A DNA stretch of 48,591 nucleotides from Bacteroidota bacterium (lineage in GTDB: Bacteria > Bacteroidota > Bacteroidia > Chitinophagales > UBA10324), in contig JAFDYS010000007.1 of the NCBI GenBank assembly GCA_018267315.1, positions 1-48,591 on the forward strand, read 5' to 3'. Of the stretch, positions 39,399 to 48,259 are shown in pieces. Within the stretch, counting starts at the first letter, position 1. Each line of letters opens with the position of its first letter. The translations under genes and the position numbers were made by a program. The notes below the pieces were generated by a model that saw only the letters and a list, made by a program, of their open reading frames with translations, was not told where the DNA came from and did no database searches.

Positions 39399-39434
39399 GG
39401 CGGCAAAAGTAAATGCCGCCGTAGATAAAACAAG
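39399..39434 (-). promoter_or_regulatory. Promoter of the rplM-rpsI-rpsB-tsf operon
   Basis: On the minus strand CTTG (39431-39434), 19 bp, then TACTTTTG (39404-39411), an exact match to consensus. Transcription would start near 39397 and leave about 30 nt before the GTG. A perfect 7-bp inverted repeat, GGCGGCA/TGCCGCC (39399-39420), surrounds the -7 box, so a regulator could compete with polymerase here. Confidence 0.65.
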
Positions 39435-39541
39435 CCATCGCCCGCAGTTTTTTGAGCCATGACCGTGTAATACGCTGATGATGAGTAAAAATTTGGCACT
39501 AAGTGAAAGGTAATACCAAGTGATTCCCCGCCATAGCAGCC

Positions 39542-39667
39542 TATTTCGGTCGAAATAGTTAATACTTTCAATTTAGGAGTACGTACTTCTAAATCAAGAG
39601 TGAATACTATCAAGTTAGAATTACGCACTGATGTTTTGAAAGTATGAACTGATACTTTGAAAGTGTG
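39542..39667. repeat. Six-unit 21-bp tandem array of degenerate palindromes
   Basis: Units start at 39542, 39563, 39584, 39605, 39626 and 39647, with a plus-strand consensus near TACTTTCAA-TT-GAAGTA. Several units are near-palindromes. The first contains CTATTTCG-GT-CGAAATAG, and the junction of units 2 and 3 contains AGTACGTACT inside a 24-nt palindrome with one mismatched pair. The array lies between rplM and nadB, outside both coding regions. The rest of 39435-39768 shows nothing else I recognise. Confidence 0.75.
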
Positions 39668-39768
39668 GCTTGCATTTCTCCTGCCGGTTTCTTTTGCCGG
39701 CGGCATCCATCGCAGGCACTTTGAATCATCAAAAACTCACTTCGCAGGCATTCCTTTTACTTTGCCTT

Positions 39769-41358
39769 ATGAAGAAATATGACTTCCTCGTGATCGGCTC
39801 CGGCATTGCCGGTCTCACCTACGCCCTCAAGGTGGCTGAATACGGAAGCGTGTGCATCATCACCAAGGCCAGCGAAGATGAATCGAACACCAAGTATGCG
39901 CAGGGCGGGGTGGCGGCTGTTTGGGATTTCGATCAGGATTCATACCGGAAGCACATCGCCGACACACTGGATGCCGGCGACGGACTTTGTGATAAACGCA
40001 TTGTTGAAATTGTAGTGAAGGAAGGTCCGGAGCGGGTGCGCGAAGTGATTGACTGGGGCGCCAAGTTTGACAAGAATGAAGAAGGTGAATACGACCTCGG
40101 CCGTGAAGGCGGACACAGTGAGCACCGTGTGCTGCATCACAAAGACAATACGGGATTTGAAATCGAAAGCGCCCTGTTGCGCCAGATCGCCCGTCATCCG
40201 AACATTGAGTTGCACACGCATTACTTCGCCATTGATCTCATCACCCAACATCATCTCGGGCAGGAAGTCACGCGCCGGACGAAAAACATTGAGTGTTACG
40301 GGGTGTACGTTCTTAACACGCTGACAAAAAAAACGGAAACCATCCTGGCCAAGATCACGCTGCTGGCCACCGGCGGTGCCGGCCATGCGTACCGTAACAC
40401 CACCAATCCCATCATTGCCACCGGCGACGGCATCTCCATGTTTTACCGTGCGAAGGGAAAAGTGATGAACATGGAGTTCTACCAGTTTCATCCCACTGCA
40501 TTGTATAATCCGGGTGAACATCCATCATACCTGATCACGGAAGCCATCCGCGGATTCGGTGCCGTGTTGAAGACGAGTGATGGAAAAGAATTTATGCAGA
40601 AGTATGATAAGCGAAAGTCACTGGCGCCGCGCGACATTGTAGCACGCGCCATTGATAACGAGATGAAGAAACGTGGTGATGATTTTGTGTATCTCGACTG
40701 CCGGCATTTGGATAAGAAAAAATTCAAAGCACACTTCCCCAATATTTATGAGAAGTGCAAGTCCATCGGCATTGATGTGTTCAAAGACATGATTCCCGTT
40801 GTACCGGCAGCGCATTACCTCTGCGGCGGCATCATGACGGATGAACTGGGAAGAACATCCATCAAAAACATTTACGCCTGCGGCGAATGCGCCTGCACCG
40901 GCCTGCATGGCGCCAACCGGCTTGCTTCCAACTCACTGCTTGAAGCCATGGTGTTTTCTCACCGCGCTTATCTCGAGGCGATAAAAGCGATCGGTAAACT
41001 GCCGTTCAAAAAAGGAATTCCGGATTGGAATGCCGAAGGAACCGTTAACCCTGAAGAGATGGTACTCATCACTTTTACGCGGCTGGAAGTGCAGAACATC
41101 ATGAGCAATTACGTGGGCATTGTGCGCAGTAATCTTCGGCTCCGGCGGGCATTCAAGCGCCTTGAACTCATTTACCGTGAAACGGAAGAACTGTATCAAC
41201 GCACCATTGTGTCGCCCGAGTTGTGCGAATTAAGAAACCTCATCAATATCGGTTATCTCATTATTGTTTCATCACTGGAACGAAAAGAAAGCCGGGGGCT
41301 CAACTTTAACACTGACTTCCCGAAGAAACTCAGCGAAGCGAAGAACACCATCCTCTGA
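39769..41358 (+). CDS. nadB: L-aspartate oxidase
   Basis: NadB oxidises aspartate to iminoaspartate, the substrate of NadA. The 529-residue flavoprotein begins KKYDFLVIGSGIAGLTYALKVAE (FAD-binding GSGIAG at 10-15). Other landmarks are SNTKYAQGGVAAVW, GREGGHSEHRVLHHKDNTG, LLATGGAGHAYRNTTNP, EFYQFHPTAL, AAHYLCGGIMTD and GLHGANRLASNSLLEAMVF. The ATG at 39769 is chosen; the frame upstream to 39670 runs into unrelated sequence. A -7-like TTACTTTG ends just before the ATG, again suggesting a very short leader. Confidence 0.95.
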   Translation: MKKYDFLVIGSGIAGLTYALKVAEYGSVCIITKASEDESNTKYAQGGVAAVWDFDQDSYRKHIADTLDAGDGLCDKRIVEIVVKEGPERVREVIDWGAKFDKNEEGEYDLGREGGHSEHRVLHHKDNTGFEIESALLRQIARHPNIELHTHYFAIDLITQHHLGQEVTRRTKNIECYGVYVLNTLTKKTETILAKITLLATGGAGHAYRNTTNPIIATGDGISMFYRAKGKVMNMEFYQFHPTALYNPGEHPSYLITEAIRGFGAVLKTSDGKEFMQKYDKRKSLAPRDIVARAIDNEMKKRGDDFVYLDCRHLDKKKFKAHFPNIYEKCKSIGIDVFKDMIPVVPAAHYLCGGIMTDELGRTSIKNIYACGECACTGLHGANRLASNSLLEAMVFSHRAYLEAIKAIGKLPFKKGIPDWNAEGTVNPEEMVLITFTRLEVQNIMSNYVGIVRSNLRLRRAFKRLELIYRETEELYQRTIVSPELCELRNLINIGYLIIVSSLERKESRGLNFNTDFPKKLSEAKNTIL

Positions 41359-41412
41359 GGACTTCTGTATTGAATAAATACTAACGGAGAAAAGGCTTCG
41401 TTTTTTCCTCAT

Positions 41413-42291
41413 ATGAATCGAAGCGCTTTCACCTTCTGCTCATTAATCCTGCTCACCGGAAGCCAGCATATGCTCGCTTCCATCCCGCTGTCAGAAGCAC
41501 TGCGGCAGAAAAAAGTGAGTGTGACGATCAGCACCTACCAGCCAAAAGATGACCGGTACCATTCGGGTTACTTCAGCGAATGCATGCAGTACACAGTAAA
41601 GAACCTGACCACCACGCCGCTGCAACTGACCGAGACAGCCGGCCGGTTTCTGATGCCGACAGATACCAACCTGCAGCGCATGATGGTTACCGCTACCACG
41701 CGATTCGCACTCAATGCGGGCGAAGAAAAATCCATTCCTCTTTTTGCGATGTGCACCGAAGCAGGTGACGGATCCCCGTTAAGTGCTTCGGGATTCAGCT
41801 ATGGAAATGCGGCGACCGGTAAGCTTTCAGAGCTCGTCACATTCATTGATCAGAAGAAATTCCAGAATGAAGCGGCGCAATCGGCTGTATGGGCAATCAC
41901 GGATAATTATTCACCCTATTCCATTTATGATAACGACACATCCGTAATGAATACACTGCGCCGGTACGTTTGCAAGCTGAAGAATATGCCATACGACCCG
42001 GCCGGCGAGCGCGTGAATAATGAAACACCGCTGATGCGTTACATCACGGGCACTTTTACTTTTTCTATTTACAAGGAACAGAAGGTGGATCTCGTCATCT
42101 TCACCGGTGATCACAAACTCGTAAAGGATGTTTTGAAAAATCAAACCTATCCCACCGGCCAGCACACCGTGGCTTATGAAGCATCCATACCCGTCGGTGA
42201 CCCGTCAAAACCTCCTACCCTGCTGCTCATGTTTTACCTCGATGGAAAACTGATTGCCAACCGCAGGCACGTATTGGAAGTTTACCGGTAA
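41413..42291 (+). CDS. Secreted hypothetical protein
   Basis: I do not recognise this 292-residue protein. Residues 1-23 (FTFCSLILLTGSQHMLAS) form a signal peptide. The first half looks like an Ig-like or beta-sandwich domain (VTISTYQPKDD, YTVKNLTTTPLQLTETAGRFL, FALNAGEEKSIPLFAMCTEAGDG). The second half includes FIDQKKFQNEAAQSAVWAITD, a pattern seen in thioester-type adhesin-related domains. It ends with a beta-rich region (GTFTFSIYKEQKVDLVIFTG...). It probably acts in the periplasm or outside. It stands alone between nadB and panD. Confidence 0.65.
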   Translation: MNRSAFTFCSLILLTGSQHMLASIPLSEALRQKKVSVTISTYQPKDDRYHSGYFSECMQYTVKNLTTTPLQLTETAGRFLMPTDTNLQRMMVTATTRFALNAGEEKSIPLFAMCTEAGDGSPLSASGFSYGNAATGKLSELVTFIDQKKFQNEAAQSAVWAITDNYSPYSIYDNDTSVMNTLRRYVCKLKNMPYDPAGERVNNETPLMRYITGTFTFSIYKEQKVDLVIFTGDHKLVKDVLKNQTYPTGQHTVAYEASIPVGDPSKPPTLLLMFYLDGKLIANRRHVLEVYR

Positions 42292-42398
42292 ACACTGCGG
42301 GATTGGTTGGAGGGTCTTCATGCATGGCATTTCCCAATCTTCCTTCCTACTTTAAAACCGAACCATTCACTCTAACGAGCGTTATCCATTCAACGGTT

Positions 42399-42406
42399 TA
42401 TTTTTG
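42399..42406 (+). promoter_or_regulatory. -7 promoter element of panD
   Basis: TATTTTTG matches TAnnTTTG and ends 8 bp before the panD ATG at 42415, so a leaderless or nearly leaderless mRNA is expected. No clear -33 box is visible. Confidence 0.45.
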
Positions 42407-42414
42407 CGCGTCCT

Positions 42415-42765
42415 ATGATAATCGAAGTAGTAAAATCAAAGATCCACCGGGTGAAAGTCACCGAAGCGGATATTCATTACGTGGGCAGCATCACCATTGA
42501 TGAAGACCTGATGGATGCCGCCAACCTGATCGAGAATGAAAAGGTGCAGGTGGTGAATGTGAACAACGGCGAGCGCATTGAAACCTATGTGATAAAAGGA
42601 AAACGCGGCGGCGGAACCATTTGCCTCAACGGACCGGCGGCACGGAAGGCAGTGGTGGGTGACATCCTGATCATCATTTCGTATGCTTCCATGGATTTTG
42701 ATGAGGCGAAAAGTTTCAAACCCGCCATCATTTTCCCCGATGAGGAAACCAATAAACTTAGGTGA
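42415..42765 (+). CDS. panD: Aspartate 1-decarboxylase proenzyme
   Basis: PanD makes beta-alanine for pantothenate and CoA. The 116-residue proenzyme has the self-cleavage site Gly24-Ser25 in [21 protein letters not shown], where Ser25 becomes the pyruvoyl group. [42 protein letters not shown] completes the fold. The length is normal. panD, the flippase-like gene and rfaE2 follow each other on the plus strand, an order I recall from other Bacteroidota. Confidence 0.95.
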   Translation: MIIEVVKSKIHRVKVTEADIHYVGSITIDEDLMDAANLIENEKVQVVNVNNGERIETYVIKGKRGGGTICLNGPAARKAVVGDILIIISYASMDFDEAKSFKPAIIFPDEETNKLR

Positions 42766-42858
42766 AAAACTTGCGGGGGGTAACCGGTCATTCACTGTCT
42801 TTAACGTTTTGGTTCCTTCACTTCACTCCTTTCATAGCGCTTCGCAGAATTCCCGTGC

Positions 42859-42866
42859 TAACTTTG
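42859..42866 (+). promoter_or_regulatory. -7 promoter element of the flippase-like gene
   Basis: TAACTTTG matches TAnnTTTG. The transcript would start near 42873, about 25 nt before the GTG at 42898, so this gene can be transcribed apart from panD. Confidence 0.5.
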
Positions 42867-42897
42867 CCTACACCCATTCTGCCCTGAATTATCTTCT

Positions 42898-43917
42898 GTG
42901 AAAGCCAAACTCTTTTCGGCGCTGCGTATCGTTCTGTTCTTCGCCATCGGCGCTGTTTTGTTTTGGCTGGTGATCCGCAATCAGAATCTGGATGAGATAA
43001 AATCAAAACTACAGGCCGCTAACTGGTGGTGGGCAGTGGGTGCGCTTGCGTTCGGTTTTCTGAGTAACATCTTCCGCGCCATGAGGTGGAACATGCTTAT
43101 TCACCCGCTGGGCTTCAAACCCAAAGTGCGAAACACGTTCGGCGGTGTGATGATCGGCTATATGGCCAACCTGGCCATTCCACGACTGGGTGAAGTGATG
43201 CGCTGCGCCATCGTGAACCGCTATGAAAAAGTACCGGTGAACAAGCTGCTTGGTACCGTGGTGGTGGAACGCGTAATTGATGTGCTTACCATTTTCGTTT
43301 TGCTCCTGGTGGTGGTGCTACTCGAGTTTGAGAAGATGAGCGACTTCAGCATGCAGTATGTATTCAGTCCGATGGGAAGAAAACTGCAGGCCTTCATTTC
43401 ACACAGCGTTCTGTTTTATGTAGTGATTGTTGCGGCCTTCGCCGGCGGACTTTTTCTATTCTGGTTTTTGTACACCCGCTTCCGGCGCACCCGGTACTTC
43501 ATCAAACTCAAATACATCATCCGCGGATTTCTTACAGGGTTGAAATCAGTGGGGCAATTGAAAAACCGCAACCTGTTTTTGTTCTACACCTTTCTCATCT
43601 GGCTGCTTTACCTCATGATGTCGTACATCTGTTTCTTTTGTTTTCCCGCAACCAGTCATTTGGGATTTGTGATCGCGCTGGCTGTAATGGTTTTTGGCGG
43701 CTTCGGGTGGGCGGCGCCGGTGCAGGGGGGATTCGGCACGTTTCATATTATCGTTACGCAAACGCTCGTGCTGTTTGGTGTGGCTGAAAATGACGGACTC
43801 GCTTATGCGATTCTCTCCCACGCCACACAAATTTTCGCTATGCTCTTTTTCGGACTCATCATTCTGATTCTTTTGCCGATTGTGAACCGGCATTATAAGC
43901 CGCTGCAGGAAAACTGA
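42898..43917 (+). CDS. Flippase-like integral membrane protein (LPG synthase TM family)
   Basis: A 339-residue protein starting at GTG 42898. It has about seven or eight membrane helices, beginning LFSALRIVLFFAIGAVLFWLVI. It carries the family landmarks NIFRAMRWNMLIHPLG, IGYMANLAIPRLGEVMRCAIVNRYEKVPVNKLLGTVVVERVIDVL and, near the C-terminus, FGWAAPVQGGFGTFHIIV. These match the lysylphosphatidylglycerol synthase TM region (UPF0104). The synthase catalytic domain is absent, so it is more likely a lipid or glycolipid flippase-like protein; the substrate is unknown. Confidence 0.85.
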   Translation: MKAKLFSALRIVLFFAIGAVLFWLVIRNQNLDEIKSKLQAANWWWAVGALAFGFLSNIFRAMRWNMLIHPLGFKPKVRNTFGGVMIGYMANLAIPRLGEVMRCAIVNRYEKVPVNKLLGTVVVERVIDVLTIFVLLLVVVLLEFEKMSDFSMQYVFSPMGRKLQAFISHSVLFYVVIVAAFAGGLFLFWFLYTRFRRTRYFIKLKYIIRGFLTGLKSVGQLKNRNLFLFYTFLIWLLYLMMSYICFFCFPATSHLGFVIALAVMVFGGFGWAAPVQGGFGTFHIIVTQTLVLFGVAENDGLAYAILSHATQIFAMLFFGLIILILLPIVNRHYKPLQEN

Positions 43918-43974
43918 GCGGGATCATTAGGAGAAAAAGCGGACTGCTTTACCTTACGTCGAGAAATCATATTT

Positions 43975-44499
43975 ATGGCACACCCGGTAAACTATGAAAA
44001 ACCCAAAATGAATTTCGAGGAATTCATTCAGAAGAAAATTTTCACACACGATCAGTTGCACCGCGCCATTAACCTGTGGCGGTTTCAAAGCAAGAAGATT
44101 GTATTCACTAACGGCGTTTTCGACATCCTGCACCGCGGGCATCTGTATATCCTTAACACCGCGCGCTCGTTCGGCGATATCCTGATTGTCGGTCTCAACA
44201 CGAATGCATCAGTTCATAAAATCAAACCCGGCCGGCCCATCAACGATGAATTTTCCCGTGCCGATGTGCTTGCATCACTTGAAGTGGTGGATGCGGTGGT
44301 GTTATTCAATGAAGAAACGCCCCTGCAACTCATTACCGAAATAAAACCCGATGTGCTGGTGAAAGGCGGCGATTACAAAGCAGAAGATGTGGTAGGTAAA
44401 GAGGTGGTGGAATCCGCCGGCGGGCGCGTGGAAATTGTGCCGCTACTCAAAGATTTCTCCACCACCGGACTCATCAACAAACTGAGCGGTAAATCCTGA
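43975..44499 (+). CDS. rfaE2: D-glycero-beta-D-manno-heptose 1-phosphate adenylyltransferase
   Basis: This nucleotidyltransferase activates heptose-1-P to ADP-heptose for the LPS core. The 174-residue protein has KIVFTNGVFDILHRGHLYILNTAR with the HxGH motif, LIVGLNTNASVHKIKPGRPIN, and DVLVKGGDYKAEDVVGKEVVESAGGRVEIVPLLKDFSTTGLI. It is the RfaE-II half only, as in Bacteroidota where the kinase is a separate protein. Either the ATG at 43975 or that at 44008 (MNFEEF) could be the start. Confidence 0.9.
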   Translation: MAHPVNYEKPKMNFEEFIQKKIFTHDQLHRAINLWRFQSKKIVFTNGVFDILHRGHLYILNTARSFGDILIVGLNTNASVHKIKPGRPINDEFSRADVLASLEVVDAVVLFNEETPLQLITEIKPDVLVKGGDYKAEDVVGKEVVESAGGRVEIVPLLKDFSTTGLINKLSGKS

Positions 44500-44645
44500 T
44501 GGCCGGCCACTGCGCTGAAAATTCATTCCGGCTATCATTTCACCTGATGCAATACTATGCGGGGTGAGTTTTATCAACCCACGTAATGACTGCCCTCATT
44601 ATTGCAGCGCCATAGCGGTCTCAGTTTTGCCTGAAATTCTCAGCC

Positions 44646-45902
44646 ATGAAAAAGGTATATCTGCTGATTCTGTTGTCTGTTTCATTTTTAACAACCACAA
44701 GCGCACAGTTCTGGACTCCCTGTTTCGGACCTTCCGGAAGTATCACGGGTTTAGCTGTTAATCTGCAGAATGACGTGTTTGCAGGAACCTGGGGATACGG
44801 AATCATGCGGAGCGCCGACAGCGGCGCAACCTGGAACAGCATCAATAACGGGCTTACTGACTTATTCATTTATTCCGTTTACTCTGATAAAAACGGAATT
44901 CTCTACACCACCGGATACGACGGGATTTTCCGTTCGGATGACAACGGAAACACCTGGGTGGCGAAGAATAACGGACTTCTCAACCCGATAACCGGATGTC
45001 TGGGATTCAGCGATGCCGGAACAATTTATGCCGCGAATGCGCTGGGTCTTTATCAATCTTCTGATGGTGGTGAAAACTGGACACAGATCACCACCTTTGA
45101 AAACACACCCGAAAATGCCATTTACAGTATTGCAGTTAACGCCGCGGGCTATGTTTATATAGGAACGGATGGTTCAGGTCTTTTCTTTTCAACTGACGAT
45201 GGCAACACCTGGCAGCAACGCGATATCGGTAACAACGAAAGTATCCATTGCATTTATGTTGAAGACGACGGAACCATGCTTGCCACCTCCTGCTTCAACG
45301 GTTCAGAAACCGGCAGTGGAATTTTTCGCTCTGCTGATGAAGGCAATTCATGGGAACCGGTTAATTCAGGTCTCACGGAAACAGCGGTGCTCTCCGTCAT
45401 TCAGTTCAATGGTCAAGAATTATTCTGCGGCACCTATCACAACGGAATCTTTCATTCCACTGACAACGGAGACAATTGGGTGCCGTGGAATGATGGATTG
45501 GGTGTGCTGAAGAACATCTCATGCTTTGCGCAGAGCCACAACGGGTATGTTTATGCAGGAACCAACAACGGCGTGTACCGGAGCATTCAAATGTTCAGCG
45601 GCACCGCGGAGATTACTGCTCCGCGGATAAACTGCCTGAATCAGAACGTGCCGAATCCGTTTTCGGTCATCACCACGATCACCTACACGGTTCCTGCGGG
45701 TTACGGAAGCAAAGTGAATGTACGGCTTGAAGTGTATGACCTGTCAGGAAGAAGGGTGGCACGGCTGGTGAATGAAAGTCAACCACCGGGAGAATACGCG
45801 ATAACCTGGAAGTGCATGCCTTCACTGGGTTTGGGTACTTATTTATGTGAAATGAAGTTGAACAACTTCTCTCAATCTATTAAGATGGTGCACACGCAAT
45901 AG
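44646..45902 (+). CDS. T9SS-exported BNR/propeller-type protein
   Basis: The 418-residue protein has signal peptide KKVYLLILLSVSFLTTTSA. Then come repeated beta-propeller blades of the BNR or Ycf48-like kind: MRSADSGATWNSINNGL, FRSDDNGNTWVAKNNGLL, YQSSDGGENWTQI, FFSTDDGNTWQQRD, FRSADEGNSWEPVNSGL and FHSTDNGDNWVPWNDGL (SxDxGxxW Asp-box). The C-terminus (about 340-418) is a sorting domain with NVPNPFSVITTITYTV, VYDLSGRRVARL and GTYLCEMKL, like FlgD/T9SS type A tails. It is probably surface-exposed or secreted. Its substrate is unknown. Confidence 0.88.
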   Translation: MKKVYLLILLSVSFLTTTSAQFWTPCFGPSGSITGLAVNLQNDVFAGTWGYGIMRSADSGATWNSINNGLTDLFIYSVYSDKNGILYTTGYDGIFRSDDNGNTWVAKNNGLLNPITGCLGFSDAGTIYAANALGLYQSSDGGENWTQITTFENTPENAIYSIAVNAAGYVYIGTDGSGLFFSTDDGNTWQQRDIGNNESIHCIYVEDDGTMLATSCFNGSETGSGIFRSADEGNSWEPVNSGLTETAVLSVIQFNGQELFCGTYHNGIFHSTDNGDNWVPWNDGLGVLKNISCFAQSHNGYVYAGTNNGVYRSIQMFSGTAEITAPRINCLNQNVPNPFSVITTITYTVPAGYGSKVNVRLEVYDLSGRRVARLVNESQPPGEYAITWKCMPSLGLGTYLCEMKLNNFSQSIKMVHTQ

Positions 45903-45955
45903 GCCAATGGAAAGGACGGATTCCCGGGTTTCAGCGAGTTTGACCGGCAACTTCT

Positions 45956-46672
45956 TTATTTCCACTTCCACGCTTCATTGATCAGCCACTCTCTGATGTT
46001 GGCTGCGAAGCGGCTCTGCTGATTGCGCATGCGTTCTGGATGCCATTGCACGAGCAGCACACCCGCTTCATCCTCTTCGGTCACTAATTCCAGTCCTTCC
46101 ACAATTCCTTCTTTTGAAAAGGCGTTGGCTCTGAGCCCCTCTCCGATTTTATCGGCGGCCTGATGATGTGCCGAATTCACTTCACCGGATTTTTCGTGCA
46201 CGATGTGAAAGAGTCTGGAGTTGTGCTCTACATGGATATGATGAAGTGAATCGTCGCTGTCTTCATCCTGGTTGTGACCTTCCACATTCAGGTGGCTGAA
46301 AATATCGGGTACGAGGGTGCCACCGAAATACACATTGGTAATCTGCAATCCGCGGCAGATACCGAGCACGGGTTTGGTGTTTTTCTCTGCCGCCTCAATG
46401 ATTTTCATTTCAAACTCATCGCGGCGTTCATCAATATCTGTGGGGTCAAGCAGGTCAAAGTACTCGGGCTTGCCGTAAAACCTCGGATGCACATCGTGCC
46501 CGCCGCTTAATATAAACGCATCGCAACGTGCAGCGTCATCCAGGTTATTATTCCGGTATCCGAGTTTGATCACGTCCACCTCGCCGCCATGAATGCGCAC
46601 CCAGTTTTCATAGTTGGGAAATTTCTTTCCGCAATCAGAAATGCCGATAAAAAGTTTTTCCTGATTCTTCAT
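45956..46672 (-). CDS. Gamma-glutamyl-gamma-aminobutyrate hydrolase family (class I amidotransferase)
   Basis: A 238-residue PuuD-like glutamine amidotransferase-fold protein. VLGICRGLQITNVYFGGTL carries the nucleophile cysteine. VQWHPERM near the C-terminus supplies His and Glu. SAHHQAADKIGEGL is typical of the gamma-Glu-GABA hydrolase family. FILSGGHDVHPRFYG at the N-terminal side corresponds to the family's SGGxDV segment. It cleaves a gamma-glutamyl amide; the natural substrate is not certain. A terminator for the gene upstream lies just before its start. Confidence 0.87.
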   Translation of the reverse strand: MKNQEKLFIGISDCGKKFPNYENWVRIHGGEVDVIKLGYRNNNLDDAARCDAFILSGGHDVHPRFYGKPEYFDLLDPTDIDERRDEFEMKIIEAAEKNTKPVLGICRGLQITNVYFGGTLVPDIFSHLNVEGHNQDEDSDDSLHHIHVEHNSRLFHIVHEKSGEVNSAHHQAADKIGEGLRANAFSKEGIVEGLELVTEEDEAGVLLVQWHPERMRNQQSRFAANIREWLINEAWKWK

Positions 46673-46675
46673 AGA

Positions 46676-46711
46676 TGAAAAAAGACTGCATCAACCCGGG
46701 TTGATGCAGTC
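46676..46711 (-). terminator. Perfect palindromic terminator upstream of the amidotransferase gene
   Basis: GACTGCATCAACCC (46684-46697) is followed at once by its exact inverse (46698-46711), a 28-nt palindrome with no spacer. On the minus strand it is followed by TTTTTT. It would end the transcript of the 46748-47530 gene. Confidence 0.75.
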
Positions 46712-46747
46712 AGTAATCTTCAGCAAGTAAGTTTAGCCAGCAAATGA

Positions 46748-47530
46748 TTAATACGCCTGTGCAGTGGCATCAAGGTTTTTCCAATCCTTCTTTTTTGTCT
46801 TGAAGAAGGCCGAAGTGGATTGCGGCTTTGAAGTGAAATCATCATCAAAGTCACCTACGAGATCTGCACTGCCGATGGACACATAGAACAACGGGCTCTT
46901 TTGTCCGTAGTCTTTGATATTCATTCCGCTGATCTCAATACCCTGGTAATTGAGGAAGTCCATCAGGTAATATTTGAAGCGTATGTAAATGCCATGGGTG
47001 AAGTTCACCTCGGCAAATGCTGACGGGTTGAAGAGGTTCACATTATCGCTGAACCATTCATAGGTCTTAAACTTACCGTCATCTACAAAGATTTTTCTCT
47101 TGTAAACGAACATGAGTTCTGCTTCAGCGCCAATTGTGAAGTGGGTTCCTTTATCTACGTCCCCCAGCTTGAGTGCAAGCGGCAGCCCTAAGCTGTATGA
47201 GCGTTCTTTCACGCGGGCTTCTTTTTGAATGGGTGTGGCGCCCACATCGCTGCTGTCAACAAAGTCAATGCGGCTGATCAAACCCACGTTGCGGATGCCG
47301 AGACCGGTATAGATGCCAACCGACTTGCTGAAATCATAGTGGTACTGCCCCTGGAAGTTGAAAACCGGTGACCAGCGAACTATAGGTGTGATGTCAACGG
47401 CACTGGGTGCGTCGACGGATCCGTACGAGAAGATCATTTCACCGGCCGACATCCAGTAGCCATTCTGGGCGCGGGTGCTGAATGAAAGGGTCGTGCATAA
47501 TGCCAGTGCAACAAGTGATTTGCGAATCAT
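46748..47530 (-). CDS. Outer-membrane beta-barrel-like protein
   Basis: The 260-residue protein starts at the ATG at 47530 with signal peptide IRKSLVALALCTTLSFSTRA. Alternating strands follow: GYWMSAGEMIFSYGSV, RWSPVFNFQGQYHYDFSKSVGIYTGLGIRNVGLI, SLGLPLALKLGD, THFTIGAEAELMFVYKRKIF, SAFAEVNFTHGIYIRFKYYLMDFLNY. This fits a porin-family barrel, probably eight-stranded, in the outer membrane. The C-terminus (about 230-260) is polar and lacks the usual terminal aromatic residue, so part of it may be a periplasmic tail. The frame's extension to 47569 is unlikely. Confidence 0.75.
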   Translation of the reverse strand: MIRKSLVALALCTTLSFSTRAQNGYWMSAGEMIFSYGSVDAPSAVDITPIVRWSPVFNFQGQYHYDFSKSVGIYTGLGIRNVGLISRIDFVDSSDVGATPIQKEARVKERSYSLGLPLALKLGDVDKGTHFTIGAEAELMFVYKRKIFVDDGKFKTYEWFSDNVNLFNPSAFAEVNFTHGIYIRFKYYLMDFLNYQGIEISGMNIKDYGQKSPLFYVSIGSADLVGDFDDDFTSKPQSTSAFFKTKKKDWKNLDATAQAY

Positions 47531-47611
47531 AGGAATGAATTTGCGTGCAAAGAAAGTAAATGTTTGCACCTATGTCGTTTTAGCAACTGAAAAAGTTACT
47601 GCGCTGCCTGT

Positions 47612-48259
47612 TCACGCCTTCGCGATGTGGAGGTTGAAGTTGGGGTGACCTACAAATCCCCAGAGCCGCACCCAGATGAATACCCACATCTCCGCGGCGC
47701 GGGCTGTAGTGATGTCGCCGAGATCTACAATGTTTTGCCATCCGAATGATTTCATTATTTCTTTCACTTTCGTTTTCGCATCGGCATCATTGCCTGATAC
47801 AAATACATCGTGTTCGCCCGGCACCAGCGAAGGATTCACCATCACATTGCAGTTGATGGTGTTGAGTGTCTTTACCACCTTGGTTTCCGGAAACTCACGT
47901 TGTATTTGCTCGGCAAGCGAATCCGTATTGCAGACAAACAAACTGGGCGGCATGCCCTTGCTGAAGTCGAGCGGATTGGAAATGTCAATCAGGATTTTAC
48001 CATTGAGATGTTCCGCTGTTGCCTGCCGGAGCGCTTCCATTGTTCCCATGCCATTCGTGCAATTGAAAACGATGTCGCCGAATTTGGCCGCATCGTTAAA
48101 GGTTCCCTGCGATGCATTGGGTCCGCTTTGAGAAACCCAGGCCCAGGCCTTTTCATTGTTGGCGGTTCGTGAGCCCATCATCACTTCATGACCGAGCTGA
48201 ATAAGTTTGGAGGCAATGGCGTCGCCCACCATGCCGGTACCGAGTACTGCGATTTTCAT
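47612..48259 (-). CDS. NADPH-dependent F420 reductase-like oxidoreductase
   Basis: A 215-residue single Rossmann domain: MKIAVLGTGMVGDAIASKLIQLGHEVMMGSRTANNEKAWAW. The G-T-G-M-V-G dinucleotide motif is at 7-12, and the serine-arginine after beta-2 suggests NADP. FNCTNGMGTMEAL, ILIDISNPLDFSKGMPPSL and VVKTLNTINCNVMVNPSLVPGEHDVFVSGND match the F420-dependent NADP reductase family. F420 is not expected in Bacteroidota, so the real partner is unknown. The length is normal. Confidence 0.87.
   Translation of the reverse strand: MKIAVLGTGMVGDAIASKLIQLGHEVMMGSRTANNEKAWAWVSQSGPNASQGTFNDAAKFGDIVFNCTNGMGTMEALRQATAEHLNGKILIDISNPLDFSKGMPPSLFVCNTDSLAEQIQREFPETKVVKTLNTINCNVMVNPSLVPGEHDVFVSGNDADAKTKVKEIMKSFGWQNIVDLGDITTARAAEMWVFIWVRLWGFVGHPNFNLHIAKA

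Noticed and set aside
39542..39667. CRISPR array
   Set aside because: The units are contiguous 21-bp repeats without spacers, and there are no cas genes in the window.
39368..39706. N-terminal extension of L13 by 113 residues
   Set aside because: The extension crosses an exact promoter and a tandem repeat array. L13 of normal length starts at the GTG at 39367.
41386..41412. Terminator-like hairpin after nadB
   Set aside because: The GGAGAAAA/TTTTTTCC stem is short and AT-rich, contains a G-T pair, and merges with the start of the next gene. Not convincing.
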